A DNA stretch of 6,077 bases, taken from the NCBI GenBank assembly GCA_007126675.1, contig SLAU01000246.1, forward strand, positions 1 to 6,077, read 5' to 3'. Source of the stretch: Balneolaceae bacterium (GTDB taxonomy: Bacteria > Bacteroidota > Rhodothermia > Balneolales > Balneolaceae). Below are positions 1 through 6,077 of the stretch, piece by piece (position 1 is the stretch's first letter; the number at the start of each line of letters is the position of its first letter). Below the pieces are notes generated by a model. That model had not been told where the DNA came from, did no database searches, and saw only the letters and a program-made list of their open reading frames with translations. Made by a program: the position numbers and the translations under genes.

Positions 1-157
1 AACTTACTGCTTTCATTCGGTAAATTGCAGATGATATTAATCTCATTTTAATTACCACCAAGTTACTTTAATTAGATCTTTGCCACAAAAGCGGATAATT
101 AACTTTACTATATCCGTTTGGTTTTTTAAAATGATCTCCGGGGAATTACAATACTGG

Positions 158-165
158 TAATTTTG
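158..165 (+). promoter_or_regulatory. Candidate Bacteroidota-type -7 element before the CHAT gene
   Basis: TAATTTTG matches the TAnnTTTG -7 consensus known from Bacteroidota housekeeping promoters. It would put a transcript start near 170-172 and leave a leader of about 45 bases before ATG 217. No convincing -33 TTTG lies about 19 bases upstream, so this is a weak call. No operator or riboswitch was recognised in positions 1-216. Confidence 0.18.
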
Positions 166-216
166 AAGCGGCTTGGTGCAGCTCTTTGATTTTCGGTTTT
201 CTCTCTTATAAAGTTT

Positions 217-3200
217 ATGCTCGTTTTAAAAAATGCTCTGATGCCTGTGAAAGTTGCATTAACAGTACTCATTCTAAGCTTTACCTTTTCAGATTTTCTG
301 TTTGGACAAACTAACTCTGCACCGGAGGAAGTATTCAATAAGGCTGTTTCTGAATATGATCGTGGACATTATGATACAGCATTTCAGCTTTTTGAGTCTT
401 TAACTGATGAGCACTGCAGCAATATGTCATATAATGAACTATGTCTGGAGTCTTTGATATACAAAGCGAATGTCCATAGAAATAAAAGTCAATTTGAAAA
501 GGCAAAAAAGTTAATTGACCGATCTGAAGCATTTGTTTTAAATGAATTGAACAGTCACCCGGATCATTTAGTGCATGTTTACCAGATGCAAATTTTTGCA
601 ATGAGTGAAGTTTCAACAGATGAGAGTGCTGAAATCTATTCAATTAAGCTCAGAAATATGCTTGAGGAGGAAGACTTAAAGCCCCTGTCAGTTCTCCGGG
701 CAGCCGTTGGTATTGGTTATTATGAAGATCACGCCGGTAATTACCAAAAAGCAATTGATATCTACTATACAGGCCTTTCAGCAATCGAGGGTGTTGAAAG
801 AGAAAGAGAGCTTCAGAGAACATTAATCATGGTCTATACTAACCTTGGTGTATTCTATCGCAAGTTGGGCAAGCCGGAAAAAGCGATGAAGAATTATTTA
901 TTATCTGTCGACGAAATAAATGAATTACACGGAGAGAGCCATCTTTCACTTGCCTACAGTTACAACAACATAGGGGGAATTTACTATGGAATGGGTGATT
1001 TCGGATTAGCTTCAGATTATTTTATACGGGCAGCTTCAATTATGGAAAGGCGCCTGGGAAGTGATCATCACCGGCTTGGTGTAGCATATAATAATGCTGG
1101 CGTATCAAAATTTATGTTGGGTGATCTCGATAAAGCTGCTGAATATCTTGAAGAAGCACAGCGCGTTAAAGAAGCCACAATGGGGGAAAATCATATCGAT
1201 ACTGCTGTCGGATATTCAAACCTTGCATCTATCTATGCAGCTAATGAGCAGTTTGATGAAGCTGAGAGAAATTATCTGTTATCTATTGAGGTAAGAAAAA
1301 ATGACCGTGGCGAAAATCATCCGATATTAATAGAGCCAAAAACACAACTTGCTGCATTTTATCTTGACAGAAACCGGTTCGAGGAGGCTGAATATACATT
1401 GCATCGAGCTCTTGAAATTGCAATTAACAGGCTGGGGCCAAGCCATCCTAACGTAGCAGACCTGTACTTTACACTAGGAAACAGCAGAATGCTACAGGAG
1501 CATTATGATGAAGCTATTGACTATTTCTCTAAGTCTTTTGAGACTGTTTACGGAGAATATGATTTTTCAGAAAAAATTGATCTTACACATCCAATAGGCG
1601 ATCCCCCAAAAACCGTTGAAATACTACAACACTGGGCTCAAACTCACTGGACGCTGTACGAGCTAAATGCTGAGGAATTTCATTTAAATAAAACTAAATC
1701 AATACTTAATTGGTCACTTGAGCTGGTTGGCCATCTTCAAAATACATACAAGGCGGAAGCGTCAAAACTTAGTTTAATTGACAGAAATTATAGCCTGTAC
1801 ACTAAAAAGGCAGAGGTGCTAAATTCGTTTTATGACGTCAGTGGCGATGAAAAATATTTGGACCGATTATTTACAATCGTTGAAGAAAGCAGGTCGCGTA
1901 TTGCACTTGAATTGTTGCAGAATCTGGAGGCAAGATCATTCGCCGGTGTTCCTGAAGAAATTATTGAAGAGGAAAGATCACTGAACTCAAAAATTTCCGG
2001 ACTTTTTCAGCGGCTCAGTACTGAACAGTCAAAGGGTCCGGATAAAGACAGAGTACTGGCTGCAAGCCTTCAGGATTCTCTTTTCTATGCGAAAAGAGAC
2101 CTTGAACAGTTTACTGCTGAGTTAGAGAATAACTATCCATCCTACTATTGGTTGAAATATGATAATCAGGTTATAAATAAGAGAGAGGCCAGTGCACTGC
2201 TTGGTCACGACAAAACACTGATAAGCTTTGTAGTGGGTGATGAATATATTTACGCTTTCATTATGTCGCCAAGCCATACAAAGTTCGTCAAATTGACCCA
2301 GACGGATGGAATTGAAGAAAAGGTTACAGAACTAAGAGATGCGGTTACGGGCGGTAAAACATCTGAGTTTAAAAGCAGCTCTTACAAACTTTACAGCAGG
2401 CTTATAAAACCCCTGCGTCCCTACTTTGAAACAAACTCTTTGATTATAGTAGCGGATCAGGTGCTTCATTTTTTACCGTTTGAACTTCTGCTAACCGAAA
2501 AAACGGAACATACAAGATATGATCAGATGCCTTATTTGGTCCGTGAATTGAGCATTTCATATGCATCCTCGGTTACAATTCTTGAAAGAATGCTTAGCAG
2601 AAAAAAGGAGAATCCAAGAAACTTGCTTGCACTTGCACCTTTTGCTGATTCTGATCAAAGCTGGACGTCTGAGACAGATCAGCTGCGATATGGCAATCGT
2701 TTGGATCCGTTGTTACTCACAAGCTACGAAACCAGGAAAATTGGTGAAATATTCAGTCAGAGACGCGGTCTTTCTGAATTCTTCTTTCCAAACAGAACTG
2801 AAATTCTTCTCAGTAGTGACGCTACAAAATCAGAACTAATTAACCGGCTTGGAAATTACAATTATATTCACTTTGCCACGCACGCCTTTATAAATGAAGA
2901 AAACCCGTCAATGTCAGGAATAGCACTCTATCCCGGTGCCGATGATGACGGCATGGCATATGTTGATGATATTTACAATATGGAACTCAATGCGGACCTG
3001 GTTGTACTCGGGGCATGCGACACAGGTCTCGGTTCTGTTTATCGCGGAGAGGGAATGATTGGTTTTACGCGCGCATTTATTTACGCGGGTGCTGCAAACC
3101 TTGCTGTTTCAATGTGGCGCGTAAATGATCAGCCAACCGCTCAATTGATGATCTATTTCTATGAAAATATCAGAGAGGGTTACAGTTACAGTGAAAGCCT

Positions 3201-3285
3201 GAGGCTGGCAAAGCTTTCAATGATTGAAAACCCAACAACAGCAGCACCCAGAAACTGGGCCGCCTTTGTGCTTCATGGGCTTTGA
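217..3285 (+). CDS. Exported TPR-repeat protein with C-terminal CHAT (caspase-like) domain
   Basis: Likely a secreted or periplasmic protein with a caspase-family cysteine peptidase fold; its substrate is unknown. Residues 1-30 resemble a Sec signal peptide (basic start, hydrophobic stretch about 13-29, possible cleavage after Gly30 in LFG-QTNS). Irregular TPR-like helices (about 35-200) lead into six TPR units of exactly 42 residues (207-458). A helical linker follows, with the E-x-SRSR segment typical of CHAT proteins near 556-561 and coiled-coil-prone stretches at about 580-665. The CHAT domain spans about 668-1022: LPFELLL (753-759), FATHA with His889, LGACDTG with Cys934, GEGMIGFTRAF (944-954), SMWRVND (965-971), and a terminal NWAAFVLHGL. 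His889 and Cys934 are the expected catalytic pair. An in-frame TGA at 187 limits the start; ATG 217 is used, but ATG 241 (Met9) would also leave a good signal peptide. Neither has a clear Shine-Dalgarno. No neighbouring partner gene is visible. The domain call is firm; proteolytic activity is inferred. Confidence 0.93.
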   Translation: MLVLKNALMPVKVALTVLILSFTFSDFLFGQTNSAPEEVFNKAVSEYDRGHYDTAFQLFESLTDEHCSNMSYNELCLESLIYKANVHRNKSQFEKAKKLIDRSEAFVLNELNSHPDHLVHVYQMQIFAMSEVSTDESAEIYSIKLRNMLEEEDLKPLSVLRAAVGIGYYEDHAGNYQKAIDIYYTGLSAIEGVERERELQRTLIMVYTNLGVFYRKLGKPEKAMKNYLLSVDEINELHGESHLSLAYSYNNIGGIYYGMGDFGLASDYFIRAASIMERRLGSDHHRLGVAYNNAGVSKFMLGDLDKAAEYLEEAQRVKEATMGENHIDTAVGYSNLASIYAANEQFDEAERNYLLSIEVRKNDRGENHPILIEPKTQLAAFYLDRNRFEEAEYTLHRALEIAINRLGPSHPNVADLYFTLGNSRMLQEHYDEAIDYFSKSFETVYGEYDFSEKIDLTHPIGDPPKTVEILQHWAQTHWTLYELNAEEFHLNKTKSILNWSLELVGHLQNTYKAEASKLSLIDRNYSLYTKKAEVLNSFYDVSGDEKYLDRLFTIVEESRSRIALELLQNLEARSFAGVPEEIIEEERSLNSKISGLFQRLSTEQSKGPDKDRVLAASLQDSLFYAKRDLEQFTAELENNYPSYYWLKYDNQVINKREASALLGHDKTLISFVVGDEYIYAFIMSPSHTKFVKLTQTDGIEEKVTELRDAVTGGKTSEFKSSSYKLYSRLIKPLRPYFETNSLIIVADQVLHFLPFELLLTEKTEHTRYDQMPYLVRELSISYASSVTILERMLSRKKENPRNLLALAPFADSDQSWTSETDQLRYGNRLDPLLLTSYETRKIGEIFSQRRGLSEFFFPNRTEILLSSDATKSELINRLGNYNYIHFATHAFINEENPSMSGIALYPGADDDGMAYVDDIYNMELNADLVVLGACDTGLGSVYRGEGMIGFTRAFIYAGAANLAVSMWRVNDQPTAQLMIYFYENIREGYSYSESLRLAKLSMIENPTTAAPRNWAAFVLHGL
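835..1590 (+). repeat. Six in-register 42-residue TPR units within the CHAT protein
   Basis: This is a protein-level repeat. Units begin at residues 207, 249, 291, 333, 375 and 417 with no insertion or deletion between them. Within each unit, Ala at position 17 is invariant and position 5 is Gly or Ala. Units 1-5 also keep Gly at position 33 and His at position 36 (Gly239/His242, Gly281/His284, Gly323/His326, Gly365/His368, Gly407/His410). The sixth unit lacks the Gly-x-x-His and probably caps the array. The 42-residue spacing, longer than the classic 34, is that of the kinesin-light-chain type of TPR (TPR_12/TPR_10 style), which generally forms a peptide-binding superhelix. The DNA itself is diverged between units, so this is not a recent tandem duplication. 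Confidence 0.85.
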
Positions 3286-3302
3286 TAATTTAGAGTAAGA
3301 CG

Positions 3303-3337
3303 GAAAAAAGATAGTCCCCCTTCAAAGGGGGACTTAT
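3303..3337. terminator. Intrinsic terminator hairpin between the convergent genes
   Basis: AGTCCCCC (3313-3320) pairs perfectly with GGGGGACT (3327-3334). A further T-A pair closes a TCAA tetraloop, giving a 9-base-pair stem. On the minus strand the stem is followed by ATC and then six T (complement of the A-run at 3304-3309), about 61 bases past the stop codon of the M28 peptidase gene, so it is a good Rho-independent terminator for the scpA-peptidase transcript. On the plus strand it lies 27 bases after the CHAT stop codon but is followed only by TATAT, so it would terminate less well in that direction. The C5/G5 palindrome could also be a copy of a dispersed intergenic repeat. Confidence 0.75.
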
Positions 3338-3395
3338 ATCGAGCCTTTGATATCCCGATCTTACGATAAGTTTAGTTCGATAGGCTGATGATACC

Positions 3396-5087
3396 TCATC
3401 TCGCCATGCGGCGGGTGATCTCTACAAACTCATCATTATCCACTTCGGGCCTGTTTTCAGCATTGGCTGTTTTAATTGTGGATGCATGAATCAGTTTTGT
3501 AATACGGGAGAGTTTTTCGAAATCTATTTTATCTACGGTATCGCCGGGCCTGTGGTAGTCTTCATGTAAGCCTGTAAAAAAGAAAACAAAGGGAACTTCA
3601 AGCCGTCCGAAGTTCCAGTGATCACTGCGGCGATAGAGCTGATTCGGGTCATTCAGGTCGTTGTAATAATCATCAAGCCGCATTGAAACCGACTTATTAT
3701 TTGCCTCAATTACCAGGTTTTCAAGTTCTGATGAAATAAGGTGTCCCCCAATCAGGTAAACATAGTCGGTATCACCTTTATCGATATTTCTGTCATCACT
3801 GCGTCCGATCATATCCGCATTAAACGATGCGGCTGTATTTTCGATCGGTATTACCGGATGATCAGAATAGTAACGCGAGCCCAATAATCCTTTCTCCTCT
3901 GCACTTACATGCAGAAATAAAACACTGCGGTCCGGCCGGTATCCATCATTGGCAGCCTGCTGCATTGCTTTTGCAATATTCAGCAATGCTACTGTTCCGC
4001 TGCCATTATCGTCAGCACCATTGTTGATCATATCGCCATGCTCGTCCGGCATCCCGATTCCTATATGATCGTAATGAGCCACCAAAACAATTACTTCCTC
4101 TTTAAGCTCGGGGTGACCGCCTTCTATGTAACCGATCACATTATTGCTTTCAACTTCTACAGTACCTTCAAAAGGTTCATATTTCAGGTGCCTGTCCGTT
4201 TTATAAGCTGAAAAGCCGGTTATATCAGATTTCAAACTCTCACGGTATTCGAAGATTTCTGCAACAGATTCCAGTCCAAGCATTTCAGCAGCTTTTTCAG
4301 GGCTTACCATAGTATAAGATTCAGAGAAACCGTGCGTTCCACGGCCATCATCTAAATATTGCAGACGAAAGTTTTCAGGATTACTTATTGTCATAGAGCT
4401 TATCGCTGCAACTTCCATGTACTCATCCTGCTCCATATCTGATATAACCAGTACACCATTGGCATTATATTGACTGATAATCTGGCCTATTCTGGCATTA
4501 TTATTTATTCTGGGATCAATCAGCGTGTCGCCGTTAACCACATGTGGTATTTCTTCAAAAATTAATACCCAGTTTCCTGCTATTTTATCCTCATCAAGAT
4601 GCCTGACATTGCGGGCTGGATCGTAAACTCCAAATCCTGCAAAAACAATTTCACCATCTTGCGGTGTGGCACCACCAAAAAGTCTTATAAAGTCTGCAGC
4701 TGATGACTCCCCCTCAATCGACTGGCTTAACCAGGTTGTATCGTTATCGGCAACTGAATAAGTTCGGTAAACAAGACTGTCAGTTCTTTCAGCATTCAGC
4801 ATAAAGGGCTGCAGATAACCAGTGGTTCCCTTAGGTTCAATTCCCCACTCTGTGTAGTGATCTATGATATATGATGCGGCAATTCGTTCACCTTCTGAAC
4901 CGGTATCGCGTCCCAGTAGTGAGTCGTGGGCGATAACCTCAAGATGAGAGCGCAAAAACTCCGGAGTGATGAGTTCTGAATATGTGAGAAGCTGGTCCGT
5001 TTGGCCGCTATCATGTTGCAATTTATCCGTGCTTGAGCAGCTGCTAATCAGCAGTGCAGGGAAAATCAGTAAAAAAAGTTTTTTCAT
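3396..5087 (-). CDS. M28 family zinc metallopeptidase, lipoprotein, with PA-like insert
   Basis: Probable envelope-anchored aminopeptidase or carboxypeptidase of family M28, which uses two metal ions to trim peptides. Residues 1-17 form a lipoprotein signal (basic start, hydrophobic core, lipobox I-S-S-Cys17); Ser at +2 suits outer-membrane sorting, though the sorting rule here is assumed. A PA-type insert covers about 140-260 (starts near DGEIVFAGFG, 144-153). The peptidase domain begins near NNVIGYIEGG (315-324). Visible metal-site residues are His338 and Asp340 in AHYDH, Asp359 in GADDNGSG, the Glu397-Glu398 pair in SAEEKGLLGS, Asp425 in NADMIGR and His512 in YHRPGDT; the family SDH motif is at 488-490. 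All expected ligands are present, so the enzyme looks active. The start ATG overlaps the scpA stop as ATGA, implying translational coupling, and no Shine-Dalgarno is evident. The length of 563 suits PA-containing M28 proteins. The exact substrate cannot be read from sequence. Confidence 0.93.
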   Translation of the reverse strand: MKKLFLLIFPALLISSCSSTDKLQHDSGQTDQLLTYSELITPEFLRSHLEVIAHDSLLGRDTGSEGERIAASYIIDHYTEWGIEPKGTTGYLQPFMLNAERTDSLVYRTYSVADNDTTWLSQSIEGESSAADFIRLFGGATPQDGEIVFAGFGVYDPARNVRHLDEDKIAGNWVLIFEEIPHVVNGDTLIDPRINNNARIGQIISQYNANGVLVISDMEQDEYMEVAAISSMTISNPENFRLQYLDDGRGTHGFSESYTMVSPEKAAEMLGLESVAEIFEYRESLKSDITGFSAYKTDRHLKYEPFEGTVEVESNNVIGYIEGGHPELKEEVIVLVAHYDHIGIGMPDEHGDMINNGADDNGSGTVALLNIAKAMQQAANDGYRPDRSVLFLHVSAEEKGLLGSRYYSDHPVIPIENTAASFNADMIGRSDDRNIDKGDTDYVYLIGGHLISSELENLVIEANNKSVSMRLDDYYNDLNDPNQLYRRSDHWNFGRLEVPFVFFFTGLHEDYHRPGDTVDKIDFEKLSRITKLIHASTIKTANAENRPEVDNDEFVEITRRMAR

Positions 5088-5854
5088 GATGAGATAGATT
5101 CTGATGCTGTTCCTTTTCCGATTATTTCATCAACCGGCTTTAGATCAATATAAAAATCTGTCGGGTCATCGTCGATAAACAAATTAATTTGTTGCTCTTT
5201 TAACATTTCAAGAACTGCAAGAAATGTTACTACAACAAGTGCTCGATTCTTCAGCTCAAAACAAAAACTTTGGAAAGAAAGCCGGCCGCGATTTTGTAGT
5301 GTTGTAAGAATAAACTCAGTTTGCTCTTCAACAGTGAATTCAATTTTTTCTACTCTGTGATAGGTATTTTGACGCTTTATATCAGCCAGTACTTTACGAA
5401 AAGCGGTCATGAGATCAAAAATGGTGACATCTTTAAGCGCTTCGCCGGTAGCTTGTTTTTCCACAATATCTGAATCAGTATAACCACGGAAATATTTTTT
5501 CCTGGTCTCTTCATCAATAATCGTGAGCTTTTCAGCCATCTCTTTGTAGCGCTTATACTCAAGCAGTTTTTGTACAAGCTCATACCTTGGGTCGTTTTCA
5601 TCAAGCTCTTCATCATCTTCAGATTCCGCCCCCGGAAGCATCATTTTTGCCTTTATCGACATCAGTAAGCTTGCCATGTAAATAAATTCACTGGCTACAT
5701 CCAGATCGAGCTCCTCCATTAACCGTATATAGGCGAGAAATTCACTTGTGATGTGTGCTATAGGTATGTCGTAGATATCAAGCTCGTCACGCTTGATAAA
5801 GAATAGCAAGAGGTCGAGCGGACCCTCAAAGTTTTTTAACTGAACTTTATACAT
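5084..5854 (-). CDS. scpA: Segregation and condensation protein A (kleisin)
   Basis: ScpA is the kleisin subunit of the SMC-ScpAB condensin: it bridges the SMC heads, binds ScpB and acts in the cytoplasm on the nucleoid in chromosome compaction and segregation. The N-terminal signature is clear: FEGPLDLLL at 9-17, then DIYDIPIAHIT (26-36) and the ASEFIYMASLLMSIKAK...MLP helix (54-74), the region that contacts the SMC neck. An acidic low-complexity linker (78-89) leads to a helical ScpB-binding middle part (about 90-165). A C-terminal winged-helix domain (about 175-235, including NRGRLSFQSF) would bind the SMC head. The length of 256 is normal. ATG 5854 puts the conserved motif nine residues in, as usual for the family, and has no Shine-Dalgarno. 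The next gene downstream is an M28 lipoprotein, not the usual scpB. Confidence 0.95.
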   Translation of the reverse strand: MYKVQLKNFEGPLDLLLFFIKRDELDIYDIPIAHITSEFLAYIRLMEELDLDVASEFIYMASLLMSIKAKMMLPGAESEDDEELDENDPRYELVQKLLEYKRYKEMAEKLTIIDEETRKKYFRGYTDSDIVEKQATGEALKDVTIFDLMTAFRKVLADIKRQNTYHRVEKIEFTVEEQTEFILTTLQNRGRLSFQSFCFELKNRALVVVTFLAVLEMLKEQQINLFIDDDPTDFYIDLKPVDEIIGKGTASESISS

Positions 5855-5865
5855 AAGGCAAATGG

Positions 5866-5894
5866 GTTACAGTAAGATCGGTATTCGTTGTCAA
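5866..5894 (-). promoter_or_regulatory. scpA: Possible sigma70-like promoter for scpA
   Basis: On the minus strand a perfect TTGACA (complement of 5889-5894) is separated by 17 bases from TGTAAC (complement of 5866-5871), a 4-of-6 match to TATAAT. The start of transcription would fall only about 5 bases before ATG 5854, giving an almost leaderless message. Bacteroidota usually use a different -7/-33 consensus, so this may be a chance match. Confidence 0.2.
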
Positions 5895-5939
5895 AAATGA
5901 AATACAAGTTGCAAATTAACAGATAAATAGTGAGATTTA

Positions 5940-5953
5940 CTTGTATATACAAG
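5940..5953. promoter_or_regulatory. Perfect 14-base palindrome, candidate operator of the MarR-type gene
   Basis: CTTGTATATACAAG is its own reverse complement across all 14 bases, with a TTG-N6-CAA core. It ends 9 bases before ATG 5963 and overlaps the only Shine-Dalgarno-like bases there (AAGG, 5951-5954). MarR-family dimers typically bind short AT-rich palindromes of this size in their own promoter, often a region shared with a divergent gene, so autorepression is a reasonable inference. A direct half-site copy, ATACAAG, occurs at 5902-5908, 45 bases upstream. Binding has not been shown. Confidence 0.5.
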
Positions 5954-5962
5954 GCTAAGATA

Positions 5963-6077
5963 ATGAAACATTTCCATACTACAATTAACCATCTTTCCAG
6001 ACAGGTCTCTTCATTTTTTGATGAGCAGTTGTCAGAGTTTGGCCTGGCCACATCTTATGTTGAACTATTATTGATAA
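5963..6077 (+). CDS. Probable MarR-family transcriptional regulator, N-terminal fragment
   Basis: An open frame of 38 codons runs from ATG 5963 off the right edge without a stop. The translation begins MKHFHTTINHLSRQVSSFFD and continues with EQLSEFGLATSYVELLLI. The pattern of an N-terminal dimerisation helix, then L-x-x-F/Y-G-L followed by T/S-x-x-(Y/Q)-x-x-L-L-x-I, is what starts MarR-type winged-helix regulators. The gene is divergent from scpA across 108 bases and has a perfect palindrome just upstream, as expected for an autoregulated MarR gene. A weak AAGG lies 8 bases before the ATG. The DNA-binding helices lie outside the window, so the family call rests on the first helix and turn only; an unrelated helical protein is possible. 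Confidence 0.6.
   Translation, partial: MKHFHTTINHLSRQVSSFFDEQLSEFGLATSYVELLLI

Noticed and set aside
1..51. Possible C-terminal tail of an upstream plus-strand gene, open from the left edge to TAA at 49-51
   Set aside because: Only 16 codons are open, with no recognisable motif. An open stretch this short is expected by chance, so the left neighbour cannot be called.
144..162. Inverted repeat AATTAC/GTAATT with a 7-base loop upstream of the CHAT gene
   Set aside because: A 6-base AT-rich stem is too weak and too likely by chance to be called an operator or a leader structure.
126..338. Minus-strand open frame overlapping the CHAT gene start
   Set aside because: It is antisense to the signal peptide region and has no domain or start signal. 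It is best explained as a shadow of the real gene.
217..3285. Csx29-like component of a type III-E CRISPR (Craspase) system
   Set aside because: No gRAMP/Cas7-11 gene, other cas gene or CRISPR repeats lie in the window, and the protein carries an export signal, unlike the cytoplasmic Csx29.
3827..4027. Plus-strand open frame inside the M28 peptidase gene
   Set aside because: It is antisense to the conserved M28 metal-binding motifs, and its translation has no family resemblance.
5836..6051. Minus-strand open frame of 71 codons upstream of and overlapping the scpA start
   Set aside because: It overlaps the scpA N-terminus in another frame, crosses the divergent promoter region and lies antisense to the MarR-like start. 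Its translation resembles no family and has no initiation signal.

Overview
The window looks like chromosomal DNA from a moderately AT-rich member of the Bacteroidota/Balneolota (FCB) group. This is inferred from three things: gene starts without clear Shine-Dalgarno sequences, a secreted TPR-CHAT protein of a kind frequent in these bacteria, and a lipoprotein M28 peptidase with a PA-type insert. No rRNA, tRNA, insertion sequence, phage gene or CRISPR array was seen, so the phylum is a judgement from protein style only.

Layout. Positions 1-216 hold no gene I can support; only a weak candidate promoter element lies there. A long plus-strand gene (217-3285) encodes a 1022-residue exported protein with a signal peptide, a TPR array in a strict 42-residue register, a helical linker and a C-terminal CHAT (caspase-like) domain with an apparently intact His/Cys pair. 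A 110-base convergent intergenic region follows. It contains a strong GC-rich hairpin that is a good intrinsic terminator for the minus-strand genes and may also serve the CHAT gene. The minus-strand pair is scpA (5854-5084), the kleisin subunit of the SMC-ScpAB condensin, overlapping by 4 bases (ATGA) with an M28 family metallopeptidase lipoprotein (5087-3396). scpB is not next to scpA. A 108-base divergent region then separates scpA from the first 38 codons of a probable MarR-family regulator on the plus strand, which runs off the right edge. A perfect 14-base palindrome lies 9 bases before its start codon and is a candidate autoregulatory operator.

How they fit together. scpA and the peptidase are probably cotranscribed and translationally coupled, but their functions (chromosome segregation and envelope peptide hydrolysis) have no obvious link. 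The CHAT gene stands alone, converging on that pair, with no visible partner in the window. The most interesting items are the exported CHAT protein and the MarR-type operator. I do not see clear evidence of a complete undescribed system.
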